Below are positions 40,386 to 49,518 of a stretch of DNA of 56,974 nt, in pieces (the first letter of the stretch is position 1; the number at the start of each line of letters is the position of its first letter). The position numbers were made by a program, and so were the translations under genes. The notes below the pieces were generated by a model. The model searched no databases, was not told the origin of the DNA, and saw nothing but the letters and a program-made list of their open reading frames with translations. Source of the DNA: JANMZR01 sp040385875 (GTDB lineage: Bacteria > Bacteroidota > Bacteroidia > Cytophagales > Spirosomataceae); NCBI GenBank assembly GCA_040385875.1, contig JAZKGO010000046.1, positions 1 through 56,974 of the forward strand, read 5' to 3'.

Positions 40386-42872
40386 ATGCAGGTTAGATTT
40401 ACTTTTATTTTTGCGATATTTTGCGTAACACAATCTGCATTAGGCCAATACGATGCATTTATGGCTAAAACTTTAGAAGCTAAAAGAGTGACTAAAGAAG
40501 TAAAAATTGATGGAAAACTGGATGAGGAAGCTTGGAAAGAAGCCGCAAAAGCTGATGAATTTACAGAATTTAGACCCAATGTGGGGCGTAGTGATTCTTT
40601 AGGAAATCATACTGAAACTTTTTTGATGTATGACGATAACGGCATTTATTTTGGCGGTACCTGCTTTGAATCTGACCTTTCGCAAATTTCAAAAGAATTA
40701 GTAGGACGTGATGGCTTTGGAGCCAACGATTATATTGGGATTATTTTTGATACCTATGAAGACAAGCTCAATGGCTTTGAATATTTTGTGACACCCCTCG
40801 GTGAGCAATGGGATGCAAAAGTAACTGCCAATCAAAATAGTAATAACGGGGGAGAAGATTTCGAATGGAATGCCGTTTGGCAAAGCAATGTTGTCATACA
40901 CGATAAAGGCTGGACTTTTGAGATTTTTATTCCTTTTTCAGCCATTCGATTTAGCAAAGAAAGCGTTCAAAATTGGGGTATGAATATCACTCGACGTAGA
41001 CGAAAAGCTGAAAGGCAGAATGCATGGAGCCCGGTGAATCCAACGGTGAATGGCTTCCTCACACAGGAAGGAAAATGGGCAGGAATCTCCAATATTAAAC
41101 CGCCATTAAGACTACAGTTTTTCCCTTATTTTTCTCTTTATGGCAATCATTTTCCTGTCAATAGTTCAGAGCAAAAGAATTGGACTAGTCAGGTTTCGGG
41201 CGGCTTAGATTTGAAACTGGGGCTCAGCCAAGCTTTCACTTTAGATGCCACCCTCATTCCAGATTTTGGTCAAGTTCAGTCTGACAATCAGGTACTTAAT
41301 CTAACGCCTTTTGAAGTCAAGTTTAATGAAAACCGAGCGTTTTTTACTGAGGGTACTGAGCTGTTCAATAAAGGAAACTTATTTTATTCAAGAAGAATCG
41401 GTGGGAGGCCCATTCATTTTTACGAAGTTTCGGAAGAAATTTCGGACAAAGAGAAAATTTTAAAAAACCCGACCGAATCCAAATTAATCAATGCGACAAA
41501 AATATCCGGTAGAACCAAAAATGGATTGGGAATTGGACTATTAAATGCGGTTACAAAACCTCAGTTTGCCACTATTCAAAACATTGAAAATGGTAGCACC
41601 CGGAAGTTCGAAACAGACCCAGCCACTAATTACAATATTTTTGTTTTGGACCAAACCTTGAAATATAATTCGAGCCTTAGTTTTATCAATACCTCAGTCG
41701 TTAGAGGTGATGATAATTATAATGCAAACGTTACGGCTGGGTTATTCAACCTGAATGATAAAAAAAATACCTATAATTTGGGCGGCTCAGCCTTTGTGAG
41801 TCATCTTAATTTTAAGGATTCAGCTCAAGATAATAGGATGGGTTATAGCCACAATATTCATTTTGGCAAAACAAGCGGAAAGTTCAACTTTACGATGAAT
41901 CAAGACCTAACCGATACGAAATATACCAGTAACGACATGGGTTATTTCACCAATAATAATTTCATTGATCATAACTTTTATGCAGGTTATCGAATTCTCA
42001 AACCCAAAGGTTGGTACAATCGAATCAATTTTAATTTTAACGGTAGGGTGAGTCACCTTTTTTCTAGAATCGGAGATTACGATACTAAATTTCAGAACTC
42101 TCGTATCAATTTTAATGTGAATACTCAAACCAAAAAAGTGAATTTCTTTGGAGTTTTTGCGAATATTCAATCCAAAAGAAATGATTTTTATGAGGCTCGC
42201 ACTGAAGGAATGCTTTTTAAAAGAGGGGGTGGTTATGCTTATGGAGGCTGGTTTGGCACTAATTCAGCTAAAAAATATTCCAATTATCTCGAATATTTCA
42301 AATTCAATTCTGTTAAATTTTACGGGATCAATTCTCATGAAATTTCATTCAATCATCTCTTGAGGTTTAACAGCAACTTTTCGATTAGGCATAGTTTGTA
42401 TTTTGATTTGCGACCTCGGGCGATTGGTTATACTACTACTTTGTCGGAGAATGATATCCTTTTTGGCCTTCGTGAAAACAATACAGTCGAGAATATCGTG
42501 ACTTTCAAATACAATTTTACCAACAAAATGGGCTTATCCTTCCGTACAAGGCATTATAACTCCACTGTTGAAAATAAAGAATTTTTTAGTTTGCAAAAAG
42601 ACGGGTCCCTTTTATCAAAAGCGGACGTTAAAGAGAATTACAATCGTAATGCCAATTATTTCAATATTGATATGGTGTACACATGGCAATTTGCCCCGGG
42701 AAGTTTTATCAATATTGTTTGGAAGGACGCTGCTGCCAACGAAACGATAATGGCTCAAAAACAATATTTTGATAATTTGGGCGACATCACCCGAAGCAAT
42801 CAAAACAATAATATTTCATTTAAAATCATCTATTTCATTGATTATCTGACTCTAAAGAAAAAAATAAGTTAA
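40386..42872 (+). CDS. DUF5916 outer-membrane protein with CBM9-like domain
   Basis: The frame begins at 40362, but the ATG at 40386 (MQVRFTFIFAIFCVTQSALGQ) gives the better signal peptide and about 828 residues. Residues ~30-220 form a carbohydrate-binding-module-9-like sandwich (KIDGKLDEEAWKEA, FLMYDDNGIYFGGTCFE, GWTFEIFIPFSAIRF). The remainder (VDLKLGLSQ... to the end) alternates strands with aromatic girdles, as in an outer-membrane beta barrel, ending IIYFIDYLTLKKKIS. The family is widespread in Bacteroidota and its substrate is not known. No enzymatic residues can be named. Confidence 0.85.
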   Translation: MQVRFTFIFAIFCVTQSALGQYDAFMAKTLEAKRVTKEVKIDGKLDEEAWKEAAKADEFTEFRPNVGRSDSLGNHTETFLMYDDNGIYFGGTCFESDLSQISKELVGRDGFGANDYIGIIFDTYEDKLNGFEYFVTPLGEQWDAKVTANQNSNNGGEDFEWNAVWQSNVVIHDKGWTFEIFIPFSAIRFSKESVQNWGMNITRRRRKAERQNAWSPVNPTVNGFLTQEGKWAGISNIKPPLRLQFFPYFSLYGNHFPVNSSEQKNWTSQVSGGLDLKLGLSQAFTLDATLIPDFGQVQSDNQVLNLTPFEVKFNENRAFFTEGTELFNKGNLFYSRRIGGRPIHFYEVSEEISDKEKILKNPTESKLINATKISGRTKNGLGIGLLNAVTKPQFATIQNIENGSTRKFETDPATNYNIFVLDQTLKYNSSLSFINTSVVRGDDNYNANVTAGLFNLNDKKNTYNLGGSAFVSHLNFKDSAQDNRMGYSHNIHFGKTSGKFNFTMNQDLTDTKYTSNDMGYFTNNNFIDHNFYAGYRILKPKGWYNRINFNFNGRVSHLFSRIGDYDTKFQNSRINFNVNTQTKKVNFFGVFANIQSKRNDFYEARTEGMLFKRGGGYAYGGWFGTNSAKKYSNYLEYFKFNSVKFYGINSHEISFNHLLRFNSNFSIRHSLYFDLRPRAIGYTTTLSENDILFGLRENNTVENIVTFKYNFTNKMGLSFRTRHYNSTVENKEFFSLQKDGSLLSKADVKENYNRNANYFNIDMVYTWQFAPGSFINIVWKDAAANETIMAQKQYFDNLGDITRSNQNNNISFKIIYFIDYLTLKKKIS

Positions 42873-43040
42873 TTTTTTCAAATTTTGAATAAGTTAGACA
42901 TTTAGGCAAATACCTTTCTATACCAAAAAATTGATTTTGCTTCTCAACTGAACCTATCAGCAGTCCCCATCAAAGCCAATCAAATTGGGATAAAGCAAGA
43001 TTGATTGAAAAAAAATAACTAGTCAGAGAATAACAATCGT

Positions 43041-43048
43041 TATTTTTG
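43041..43048 (+). promoter_or_regulatory. candidate -7 box of the S9 peptidase gene
   Basis: TATTTTTG fits TAnnTTTG, 43 bp before the ATG at 43091. A -33 element is not obvious. Confidence 0.35.
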
Positions 43049-43090
43049 TGTGTTTATTCAAATAGTATTCATCAAAAACTTATTTTATTA

Positions 43091-45250
43091 ATGCGAAAGC
43101 TCATCATTATTACTTTATTTTTTTATCAATCAGTATTTGCACAGACTTCAATCAATCTTAGTCGACTTAATTGGCTGCCTAAATCGCATAGTTTTTGGGT
43201 ACAGGAGCAGGGCAGTCTGAATCTTTACGACGCTACAAAGTTAGCTGAAAAGAAAACTTTTTTGGATGCTGCTCAAATACAATTAGCTGGATTTCAAGGT
43301 GTTGTGGCAAGTGTGGTTTGGAATAATAGCCAAGATAAAATTCTGATTTTTACCAACACAAAAAAAGTTTGGCGAGCCAATACGAAAGGTGACTACTGGT
43401 TTTTTGATTTATCGACTGGCAAAGGAAAGCAAATAGGAAAAAGCTTTCCCGCCTCATCTTTAATGTTTGCAAAAATATCACCTGATGGCAAATCAGTGGC
43501 TTATGTAAGTAGCCATAATATTTATTTAGAAAGTTTAGCCACAGGCAAAGTTACTCAGCTGACCAAGGATGGCACCAACCGTATTATCAATGGCACCTTT
43601 GATTGGGTATATGAAGAAGAGCTGATGTGCCGTGACGGCTTTAGATGGAGCCCTGATGGTAAAAGTATCGCCTTTTGGAGAGTGGATGCACGAAAAACCA
43701 AAAACCACTTGATGATTAATAATACGGATTCACTCTATTCTTTCATAGTACCAGTGGAATATCCAAAAGCTGGAGAAAGGCCTTCAGAGGTGAAAATTGG
43801 AGTGGTAAATATACTAACCAAGCAAACAGTTTGGCAAAAAATACCGGGTGAGGCCGACAATAACTATTTGCCAAGAATAGAATGGAACAGCAAGAATGAG
43901 TTGCTAGTGGTGCAAATGAATCGCTATCAAAATGAATTGAATTTGTATAAAACGGAACCAAGCACTGGCAAAGCAAACTTGTTATTTAAGGAAAAATCAG
44001 ATACTTGGGTGGATATGTTTGACCCATCCGCTTGGGAATATGATGCTTTTCCCTTCAAAACTATTGAGAATGGGGCCGCATTTCTTTGGAATTCCGATAC
44101 AGATGGTTGGATGCATATTTATAAAATTTCAGCAGATGGTAAAACCAAAGAATTGATTACCACTGAGCCTTTTGACGCTTATTTTCAGGCTTTTAACGAA
44201 GTTAATAACACCGTTTATTTTGTAGCAAGCCCCACTGATGCCACTCAACGCTATTTGTATGAAACCAATTTAACAACTAAAATCACAAAAAGATTAACTC
44301 CAGCCAGTTTCGAAGGCACCAATTCTTATAAGTTTTCGACGGATGGTTCATTTGCTCGACACAACAACTCCAATATCAATCGCAATCCAAATTCTCGATT
44401 GATTTCCACACAGAATCATGAAAAAATCTTTCCCTATAGCCCTGATGTTTTTACAAAACCGAGCCGGAATTTTACATTGGAAAAATTCAAAGTAAAAACG
44501 GTTGATAATATTGAAATTGATGGGATTATGGCCAAACCCATGAATTTTGATTCCACAAAGAAATACCCATTATTCTTTTTTGCCTATGGCGAGCCAGGCG
44601 GGGCGGAAGCCAACGATGAGCCTGATTTTCATCCCTATATTGAGCAGCTTATTCCAAGAGGTTATATCGGTATCAAAATGGACAACCGTGGTTCTCCATT
44701 GTTGAAAGGCCGAGAATGGCGCAAATCAATTTATAAGAAAATCGGTGTAATCAACTCTCGTGACCAAGCGATGGCTGCAAAAGAGATTTTGAAATGGAAA
44801 TACATTGATCCTGAAAGAGTGGCTATTCATGGCTGGAGTGGTGGTGGAGCCATGACATTGAATTTGATGTTCAGGTATCCTGAAATTTACAAAACAGGAA
44901 TCGCTATTTCAGCGGTAACCGATCAGCGGTTTTACGACAATATTTATACCGAAAGATACATGGGTTTGCCACAAGACGACCCAGATGCTTTTAATCAGGC
45001 ATCGCCCATTACTTTTGCCAAAAATTTGAAAGGAAATTTGCTCTATATACATGGTACTGGTGATGACAATGTGCATTATAAAAATGCAGAAGTACTTATC
45101 AATGAGCTGATTAAACAAAATAAACTTTTCACTGTAATGCCTTATCCTAATCGCACACATGGAATCAACGAAGGGCAAGGGACTAGCCAACATTTAGTAA
45201 AAACCTTCCTTAAATACATTGAAGACCATTGCCCTCCTGGAGCAAAATAA
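43091..45250 (+). CDS. exported S9 dipeptidyl-peptidase IV-like peptidase
   Basis: The start at 43091 (MRKLIIITLFFYQSVFAQ) gives a signal peptide; the frame is open from 43046. The mature part has an N-terminal propeller (for example ISPDGKSVAYVS, RWSPDGKSIAFW) and a C-terminal alpha/beta hydrolase. The catalytic serine is in HGWSGGGAMTL, the Asp in TGDDNVHYKNA and the His in NRTHGINEG. The YEEELMCRDGFRWSPDG segment with a double Glu resembles the DPP-IV site that binds the peptide amino end. It would release dipeptides from peptides in the periplasm. Confidence 0.93.
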   Translation: MRKLIIITLFFYQSVFAQTSINLSRLNWLPKSHSFWVQEQGSLNLYDATKLAEKKTFLDAAQIQLAGFQGVVASVVWNNSQDKILIFTNTKKVWRANTKGDYWFFDLSTGKGKQIGKSFPASSLMFAKISPDGKSVAYVSSHNIYLESLATGKVTQLTKDGTNRIINGTFDWVYEEELMCRDGFRWSPDGKSIAFWRVDARKTKNHLMINNTDSLYSFIVPVEYPKAGERPSEVKIGVVNILTKQTVWQKIPGEADNNYLPRIEWNSKNELLVVQMNRYQNELNLYKTEPSTGKANLLFKEKSDTWVDMFDPSAWEYDAFPFKTIENGAAFLWNSDTDGWMHIYKISADGKTKELITTEPFDAYFQAFNEVNNTVYFVASPTDATQRYLYETNLTTKITKRLTPASFEGTNSYKFSTDGSFARHNNSNINRNPNSRLISTQNHEKIFPYSPDVFTKPSRNFTLEKFKVKTVDNIEIDGIMAKPMNFDSTKKYPLFFFAYGEPGGAEANDEPDFHPYIEQLIPRGYIGIKMDNRGSPLLKGREWRKSIYKKIGVINSRDQAMAAKEILKWKYIDPERVAIHGWSGGGAMTLNLMFRYPEIYKTGIAISAVTDQRFYDNIYTERYMGLPQDDPDAFNQASPITFAKNLKGNLLYIHGTGDDNVHYKNAEVLINELIKQNKLFTVMPYPNRTHGINEGQGTSQHLVKTFLKYIEDHCPPGAK

Positions 45251-45283
45251 GTTGCAATTGATCAATTTGAAAAAGGAAAAAGG

Positions 45284-46267
45284 ATGTATGTAATTGAAAA
45301 TGAATTGTCAACAGAATTGGTGGGTTTTCTTCAAGAAAATGGCATAATTGAGGTCGATGAAATAGTGAAATTAGTTGAGAAACCTGGCGAGGGGAATATG
45401 AATTTGGTTTTGAGATTGATTACCAGTAAGAGATCTTTTATCCTCAAACAATCAAGAAATTTTGTTCAGAAATACCCGTCAATACCCGCACCCATTCAAA
45501 GGATTTTGGTAGAAGCTGAATTTTACAAAACGGTTACGCATCATGAATTTCTGAAAAGTAAAATGCCCGAGTTATTAGGTTTTTACCCAGAACAGTATCT
45601 TTTGGTTTTGGAAGATTTGGGCCAAAATTCTGATTTTACTTCCATTTACCAACCCAATTCAGTACTGATTGAGACTGATGTTTTGGATTTAGTGAGTTAT
45701 TTGAATCAATTGCATTCGATTGACATTGAGCAATATCCATCAAATGATGCCTTGAAGCTGCTCAATTATTTTCATATTTTTAAATTTCCATTTGAGGAAA
45801 TCAATGGGTTTGATTTGGATACCATTCAAAAAGGCTTAGCTGATATTTCAACAAAATATAAAATCGATAGAGTCCTAAAAGCCAAAGTCGATCAATTGGG
45901 TGAGATTTATTTGGCAAATGGCGAGCGACTTTTGCACGGTGATTTTTACCCAGGCTCTTGGCTAAAAACGGATTCGGGCATCAAAATTATCGATCCTGAA
46001 TTTGGCTATTTAGGTAGGGCGGAGTTTGATTTGGGCGTTTTTACGGCGCATTTGGTCATGGCAAAGAAAGCCCATTTGATTCCAATAATCGCAGGTAACT
46101 ATAAAAAAACTGGCCAATTCAGCGACCAATTAATGAATGCATTTGCTGGAGTTGAAATCATGAGACGGCTTTTGGGGGTAGCTCAACTGCCATTGCATTT
46201 AAGTATATCAGAAAAAACCGAAATGCTTGAATGGGCTTTTCAGCAAATTGAGAACTATGAAAATTAA
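45284..46267 (+). CDS. APH-type kinase resembling methylthioribose kinase
   Basis: 327 residues of the aminoglycoside-phosphotransferase fold. The nucleotide loop is GEGNMNLVLRL with the lysine in FILKQSRNFV. The catalytic loop is LLHGDFYPGSWL and the metal motif is IKIIDPEFGYLGRAEFDLGVFTAHL. HGDxxxGS and IDPEF-Y-G are closer to MtnK (5-methylthioribose kinase) than to antibiotic kinases, but substrate identity cannot be decided. It lies 33 bp after the peptidase and overlaps the ADP-ribosylglycohydrolase gene by 11 bp, which suggests the two act on connected compounds such as a ribose derivative. Confidence 0.75.
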   Translation: MYVIENELSTELVGFLQENGIIEVDEIVKLVEKPGEGNMNLVLRLITSKRSFILKQSRNFVQKYPSIPAPIQRILVEAEFYKTVTHHEFLKSKMPELLGFYPEQYLLVLEDLGQNSDFTSIYQPNSVLIETDVLDLVSYLNQLHSIDIEQYPSNDALKLLNYFHIFKFPFEEINGFDLDTIQKGLADISTKYKIDRVLKAKVDQLGEIYLANGERLLHGDFYPGSWLKTDSGIKIIDPEFGYLGRAEFDLGVFTAHLVMAKKAHLIPIIAGNYKKTGQFSDQLMNAFAGVEIMRRLLGVAQLPLHLSISEKTEMLEWAFQQIENYEN

Positions 46268-47435
46268 AATAGCAATCGTCTTTTTTTCCCTATTTGGCCA
46301 AAGTGTTTTTGCACAAAAATTCACTCGAGCTGAATTGTACGATAAAGTTTTGGGAAGTTTAGTAGGTTCTGCTATTGGCGATGCCATGGGTGCTCCCACT
46401 GAAATGTGGCAAAGGGAGGATATCATTAAAAAGTTTGGCTATGTGTATCAATTGGATACAGTGATAAGAGCGACTTCACCTGAAGGGGTATGGATTGCTG
46501 ACTTGCCCCCAGGAGGCACCACAGATGATACTCGCTGGAAAAAGTTGGCGATTAATTTTTTGATTCAGCAAAGTCCGAATAAAAAGTTATCTCCTAAAAA
46601 GTTTGCCAAACATATTTTGAAGCAATATGAAAGCTATCAAACCGAACAGCCTATTGACAGCCTCAAATTGGATTGGCTAGTTGAATGGGCCAAAATAGCG
46701 AAACCATTTGTAAAGAAAGACTACCTCCCATACCAACAAAACTTAATCAAATTTTATGGGGGCGACTTGGCCTGTGGAGGTTTGCTTTATAGCCCAATGA
46801 TTGGTACTTATTACCCAGGGGATCCTTTAAAAGCTTATAATGAAGCCTATCAATTGGCACTTTGGGACCAAGGTTATGCTCGTGATTTGACAGCCATTGC
46901 AGCAGCAATGGTTGCCTCAGCAATGGATAAAAACCCCACCAAAGAAAATATTTTAGCTGTTTTTGATACAATAGATCCACAAGGTTTTCAACAAAGTAGA
47001 TTGGTGGGGAGGCTTGCCAAAGGTCTATTGGCAAAAGCCCAATCGATTGTAAATAGAGCCAATGAAACTGATTTGAGTGGTGAGTTAAATCCTCAAAAAA
47101 TTTACAGAATAAAACAGGAAGCCGCCATCAAACTTTTGCATGAATACAATCAAGACATCCCTTTTCATGCGGGAGAAATCATGCTTCAAGTGGTTACTGC
47201 GATGCTTTTTGCTGATTTTGACTTTGAAAAATCTATCGTATTTTTAGTAAACAATGCCCGTGACAACGACACCAATTCAGCCATTACGGGCAGTATTTTG
47301 GGAGCAATGGTAGGCTTTGAAAAATTACCTTCTAAAATGAAAAATCAAGTGCTTTCTGTGAATAAAAGTAGATTAGGGAATGACTTAGAACTGATGGCTA
47401 ATCAACTCGTAGAGAGAATATTGGAGAGGAAATGA
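46257..47435 (+). CDS. exported ADP-ribosylglycohydrolase-family protein
   Basis: The start at 46257 (MKIKIAIVFFSLFGQSVFAQ) gives a Sec signal peptide; the frame is open from 46227. Of 392 residues, the family metal sites are seen: LVGSAIGDAMGAPTE, GGTTDDTRW (TTDDT) and RDNDTNSAITGSILGAMVG (DNDTNS-A-G). Members remove ADP-ribose from proteins or cleave N-ribosyl compounds, usually in the cytoplasm; a signal peptide is unusual. The start lies inside the end of the kinase gene, so translation is coupled. Substrates such as extracellular ribosylated nucleosides are a guess. Confidence 0.85.
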   Translation: MKIKIAIVFFSLFGQSVFAQKFTRAELYDKVLGSLVGSAIGDAMGAPTEMWQREDIIKKFGYVYQLDTVIRATSPEGVWIADLPPGGTTDDTRWKKLAINFLIQQSPNKKLSPKKFAKHILKQYESYQTEQPIDSLKLDWLVEWAKIAKPFVKKDYLPYQQNLIKFYGGDLACGGLLYSPMIGTYYPGDPLKAYNEAYQLALWDQGYARDLTAIAAAMVASAMDKNPTKENILAVFDTIDPQGFQQSRLVGRLAKGLLAKAQSIVNRANETDLSGELNPQKIYRIKQEAAIKLLHEYNQDIPFHAGEIMLQVVTAMLFADFDFEKSIVFLVNNARDNDTNSAITGSILGAMVGFEKLPSKMKNQVLSVNKSRLGNDLELMANQLVERILERK

Positions 47436-47439
47436 CATA

Positions 47440-47512
47440 ATGTGCCAGTTAAATAGAATTTCATTTTTCAACAAACAGCCACTTCCTTATTTGACATCGT
47501 AGAATGGCACAT
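47440..47512. repeat. 8-bp inverted repeat after the glycohydrolase gene
   Basis: ATGTGCCA (47440-47447) and TGGCACAT (47505-47512) are perfect inverted copies separated by 57 bp. It could pair in RNA as a loose hairpin between converging genes, but the loop is long and significance is low. Confidence 0.3.
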
Positions 47513-47545
47513 CCAAGGCATTCTTGATTGGTTTTAGTGAAAAAA

Positions 47546-48529
47546 TCAAATGTCTATCCTTTTTCCAACCTTAACATATCGATAAGCCTTCCCAAATTCT
47601 TTTGCGAACTGTTGGATTACCTCGTCACTGCTGTCATGCCCCCCAACGCCAATAAGTTTAATATTTAGTTCTTTCAGTAGCTTGATATTGGCATCAACGT
47701 CTTTCTGTGTCAATTGGTCAAAGGGTCCATTGCCAGATCCAATTTTTTGAGCATCAATTAATCCACCAGCCAACTTAAGTCTACCTTCTGGAATTGGGAA
47801 ATGTAGTCCGCCAATAATTGCATAAATAGGTTCTGAAAACACTTCTTGAGTGCGTTTAATAATTTTAGGAATGGTTTGATGGCTGCAGCCTACTATCAGT
47901 AATATCCCTTTGTCTTTGATATTGATAGCCAATGCCTGTTCATCTATTTTTCCAATAATCAGTTCAGCGGGTATTGTACCAATGGTGGCTATACCTGAGT
48001 CAAGTTTTTGTGGAATTTTTGTGGTTATGGGTTTTTGACCTGGATAGGTCATTTCGATGGGTGTGAATATTTTCTTTGTGCCAAGTTCTGATTGAATATT
48101 GCCTAATGAAAACGTATTGGTATCCATCCATTTTTTGCCGCCCACATGGTCAAGGTGATTATGAGAAATCACAATCATGTCTATAGAGTCTAAGGTAATC
48201 CCCAACTTAGCCATATTATGTTGCAATGGCGAAGGGTCTTGTTGCTCAGCATTGTAGCCTAGGTCAAAAAGTATCGTTTGATGGTCAGTTTTAATTAAAT
48301 AACTGACCCCAGCTTCAGTTTTGAGGTCGGGCGACTCTGCATGAAAGTCAATTAGGGGAGTGATGGATACACGCTCAACATTTCCCCAATCTGATATTTT
48401 AGGGGGATTATAGTTTGCAAATTCCGTATTGGCTTTTGCAATTCCTTTTTGAAGCGTAGCATTTTTCCAATATGCAATTACGCTAATGAGTATCAACAGA
48501 ACGAATAGGGCAATTATGAGTTTTTTCAT
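47546..48529 (-). CDS. membrane-anchored metallo-beta-lactamase-fold hydrolase
   Basis: 327 residues. An N-terminal segment (LIIALFVLLILISVIAYW) acts as uncleaved signal anchor or signal peptide. The MBL core has the zinc motif SHNHLDHVGG, the further metal ligands in LFDLGYNAEQ and LIVGCSHQTIPKI, and GGLHFPIPEG. It resembles the family annotated as MBL-fold metallo-hydrolases with a 7,8-dihydropterin-synthase-like (Tflp) signature (GCSHxG in that family; here GCSHQ). The substrate is unknown. It converges with the glycohydrolase gene. Its promoter should be in 48530-48888. Confidence 0.85.
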   Translation of the reverse strand: MKKLIIALFVLLILISVIAYWKNATLQKGIAKANTEFANYNPPKISDWGNVERVSITPLIDFHAESPDLKTEAGVSYLIKTDHQTILFDLGYNAEQQDPSPLQHNMAKLGITLDSIDMIVISHNHLDHVGGKKWMDTNTFSLGNIQSELGTKKIFTPIEMTYPGQKPITTKIPQKLDSGIATIGTIPAELIIGKIDEQALAINIKDKGILLIVGCSHQTIPKIIKRTQEVFSEPIYAIIGGLHFPIPEGRLKLAGGLIDAQKIGSGNGPFDQLTQKDVDANIKLLKELNIKLIGVGGHDSSDEVIQQFAKEFGKAYRYVKVGKRIDI

Positions 48530-48888
48530 GAGATCTATTTATCATTGCGTGTAGACTCTTATTTAAAGTTAATAAAACGGAAGATGTATATTGGTGCTTG
48601 AAAGCTTTTTAAATAGAAGCAATTTTGAGATTTTTTTTCTATTTGTTTTTAATGTTTGTAGGATAGATTTTTACTTTATGTAAATTTCGAAAAATTTCCA
48701 TAAAATGCAATAGGCTGGTAAAGAAGCTATTAATTTAATTAGTTGCGAGTTTTTAAATATTTTCCAATTATATCGAGTTCGAAGGTAATAGGCTTTATAT
48801 CATCGAAATGAATTATTTCAATGGGATCAATTTTTTTAATTAAATTGTTAGAAGTTCATATTTTAAAATAGATTTTAGAGGTGATTTT
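48530..48888. other. divergent intergenic region
   Basis: AT-rich between the MBL-fold gene and the Crp-family regulator gene. No reading frame, terminator or clear -7 box was recognised. A regulator site for the Crp-family product would be expected here but none stands out. Confidence 0.4.
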
Positions 48889-49455
48889 ATGGATTTATAC
48901 GAATACCTCAACCTTTTTCATGCAATAAGCACTGCAGATTTTGAATTGTTGACTGGGAAGCTTAAAACTAAATCTTTTTGGAAAGGAGACTCCATCATCG
49001 TTCCCGGTCAGGTTCAGAAAGAACTTTATTTTGTAAAAAGTGGGGTGCAAATGTCGTTTTTCGATAATAACGAAAAAACACAGGTGATTGCCTTTACCTA
49101 TTCGCCAAATTTATGTGCCATCCCCGAGTCGTTTCAATTTCAAAAACCCTCCCAATATTTTCTTAATTGTTTGACTAACACTGAAATGGAATTCATCACT
49201 TTTGAGGAACTCCAAAATTTATTTGAGCAATCGCAAAATTTGGAACGACTCTTTAGAAAAATGACTGAAGCGGTATTGGCAGGTGTCCTTAACCGTCACA
49301 TTGAATTACATTCGCTCACTATTGAGGAACGTTTTAAAACATTTTGCCAAAGAAGCCCTCATTTGCTTCAAATAGTTCCCCACAAATACATCGCTTCGTA
49401 TTTGGGCATTGACCCAACTAATTTCAGTAAACTTTTTAATAAGGTGAAATTCTGA
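48889..49455 (+). CDS. Crp/Fnr-family transcription regulator
   Basis: 188 residues. The cyclic-nucleotide-binding fold lies in the first ~115 residues (FWKGDSIIVPGQVQKELYFVKSGVQMSFF). It is followed by the dimer helix (RLFRKMTEAVLAGVLNRHIELHSLTIEERF) and a short DNA-binding helix-turn-helix (HKYIASYLGIDPTNFSKLFNKVKF). This is the compact Bacteroidota type, which usually controls a neighbouring gene. The dehalogenase-like hydrolase starts 63 bp downstream. The stop TGA overlaps a hairpin. Confidence 0.85.
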   Translation: MDLYEYLNLFHAISTADFELLTGKLKTKSFWKGDSIIVPGQVQKELYFVKSGVQMSFFDNNEKTQVIAFTYSPNLCAIPESFQFQKPSQYFLNCLTNTEMEFITFEELQNLFEQSQNLERLFRKMTEAVLAGVLNRHIELHSLTIEERFKTFCQRSPHLLQIVPHKYIASYLGIDPTNFSKLFNKVKF

Positions 49456-49474
49456 TCTTGGTATAAACCAAGAT
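49455..49474. terminator. hairpin between regulator and hydrolase genes
   Basis: ATCTTGGT and ACCAAGAT form a perfect 8-bp stem with an ATAA loop, beginning at the last base of the regulator stop codon. A short T-rich stretch (TTGTTCCTT) follows, so partial termination is plausible. Confidence 0.4.
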
Positions 49475-49518
49475 TTGTTCCTTATAAGATTGCGAAATTT
49501 GCCAATAAAAAAATAAAC

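Noticed and set aside
47440..47512. ATGTGCCA inverted repeat as attachment site
   Set aside because: Arms are only 8 bp and 57 bp apart, with no integrase or tRNA nearby.
49455..49474. Hairpin as evidence of a truncated Crp regulator
   Set aside because: The helix-turn-helix is complete in the 188 residues, and compact Crp-type regulators of this length are normal in Bacteroidota.
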